In this document: piece by piece, positions 63,425-64,000 of the stretch
How positions within the stretch are numbered: position 1 is the first letter of the stretch
Layout of the letters: every line of letters starts with the position of its first letter
From: Bolinopsis microptera
Taxonomy: Eukaryota > Ctenophora > Tentaculata > Lobata > Bolinopsidae
Assembly (NCBI RefSeq): GCF_026151205.1
Contig: NC_087075.1
Span: forward strand, 10,276,303-10,340,302
Length of the DNA: 64,000 nt
Direction of reading: 5' to 3'
Notes under the pieces: model-generated
What the model saw: the letters and a program-made list of their open reading frames with translations, nothing else
Databases searched by the model: none
Told to the model about the DNA's origin: nothing
Made by a program: the position numbers and the translations under genes

Positions 63425-64000
63425 GGACTGTTTAGGTTGTTGGGTAGGGGCCGGGGGAGTTTGTTGTGACTGGTGAGGAATGAGGATGTTTAGGTTGTTG
63501 GGTAAGGGCCGGGGGAGTTTGTTGTGACTGGTGAGGAACAAGGATGTTTAGGTTGTTGTGTAAGGGCCGGGGGAGTTTGTTGTGACTGGTGAGGAATGAG
63601 CATTGTTTAGGTTGTTGGGTAGGGGCCGGGGGAGTTTGTTGTGACTGTTTAGGTTGTTGGGTAAGGGCCGGGGGAGTTTGTTGTGACTGGTGAGGAACAA
63701 GGATGTTTAGGTTGTTGGGTAAGGGCCGGGGGAGTTTGTTGTGACTGTTTAGGTTGTTGGGTAGGGGCCGAAGGGGTTTGTTGTGACTGGTGAGTAATGA
63801 GGATTGTTTAGGTTGTTGGGTAGGGGCCGGGGGGGTTGTTGTGACTGGTGAGGAACAATGATGTTTAGGTTGTTGGGTAAGGGCCGGGGGAGTTTGTTGT
63901 GACTGTTTAGGTTGTTGGGTAAGGGCCGGGGGAGTTTGTTATGACTGTTAATAGGTTGTTGGGTAAGGGCCGGGGGAGTTTGTTGTGACTGGTGAGGAAC
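63425..64000. repeat. About 60-bp G-rich tandem array, running off the window
   Basis: Units of GTTTAGGTTGTTGGGTAAGG, then GCCGGGGGAGTTTGTTGTGACTGGTGAGGAACAAGGAT, with some units shortened by loss of GGTGAGGAAC-type ends. About ten copies are visible, and the array continues past 64000. Confidence 0.93.

Overview
This is AT-rich animal genomic DNA. Genes are split into short exons by GT-AG introns of roughly 0.1-7 kb, and the introns are full of tandem arrays, hairpin DNA elements and LINE copies. I recognise a PACSIN/syndapin-type F-BAR gene, a CECR2-type bromodomain gene, a rhodopsin-like GPCR, an EF-hand gene and a eukaryotic tRNA-Glu(CTC). An invertebrate, possibly non-bilaterian, genome fits, but I cannot name the species from sequence alone.

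Layout. 1-4310 holds the 5' part of a minus-strand PACSIN-like gene (four exons, 2432-4310), with a 21-bp minisatellite and a LINE 3' remnant to its left. 4500-8460 is repeats, including a 709-bp tandem repeat. 8919-12542 is an almost complete LINE endonuclease/reverse transcriptase ORF. 12.8-17.1 kb holds hairpin repeats and a hAT-like MITE.

From 17150 to about 57267 the minus strand carries scattered exons that I assemble into one CECR2-like chromatin gene. It has an N-terminal WHIM/DDT-like region, a Trp-rich segment, basic and acidic linkers with an AT-hook, a bromodomain, and a Tyr/Pro/Gln-rich tail. Exon phases agree at nearly every junction. Its introns contain other genes, mostly on the plus strand: a BTB gene with a frame break (21346-22856), a GPCR with two frame breaks (38059-39633), a zinc-finger gene on the minus strand with a nonsense codon (46736-47473), tRNA-Glu (48661-48732) and a complete five-exon EF-hand gene (51476-52970).

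The most unusual signal is a set of elements capped by long G/C homopolymers (G-run at the left end, C-run at the right). Each terminal repeat is itself a hairpin built of short subrepeats, and three of them are flanked by TACGTA or TACATA. They lie at 23367-25645, 29642-33688, 57638-60547 and 60830-61302, with a degraded fifth near 13795-14600. One encloses a LINE copy and a candidate host exon. Another encloses a MULE-like transposase pseudogene with its own roughly 200-bp inverted repeats. The window closes with 94-bp and roughly 60-bp tandem arrays.

All gene calls come from reading translated motifs and splice sites by eye. No database search was possible, so family names rest on recognised motifs.
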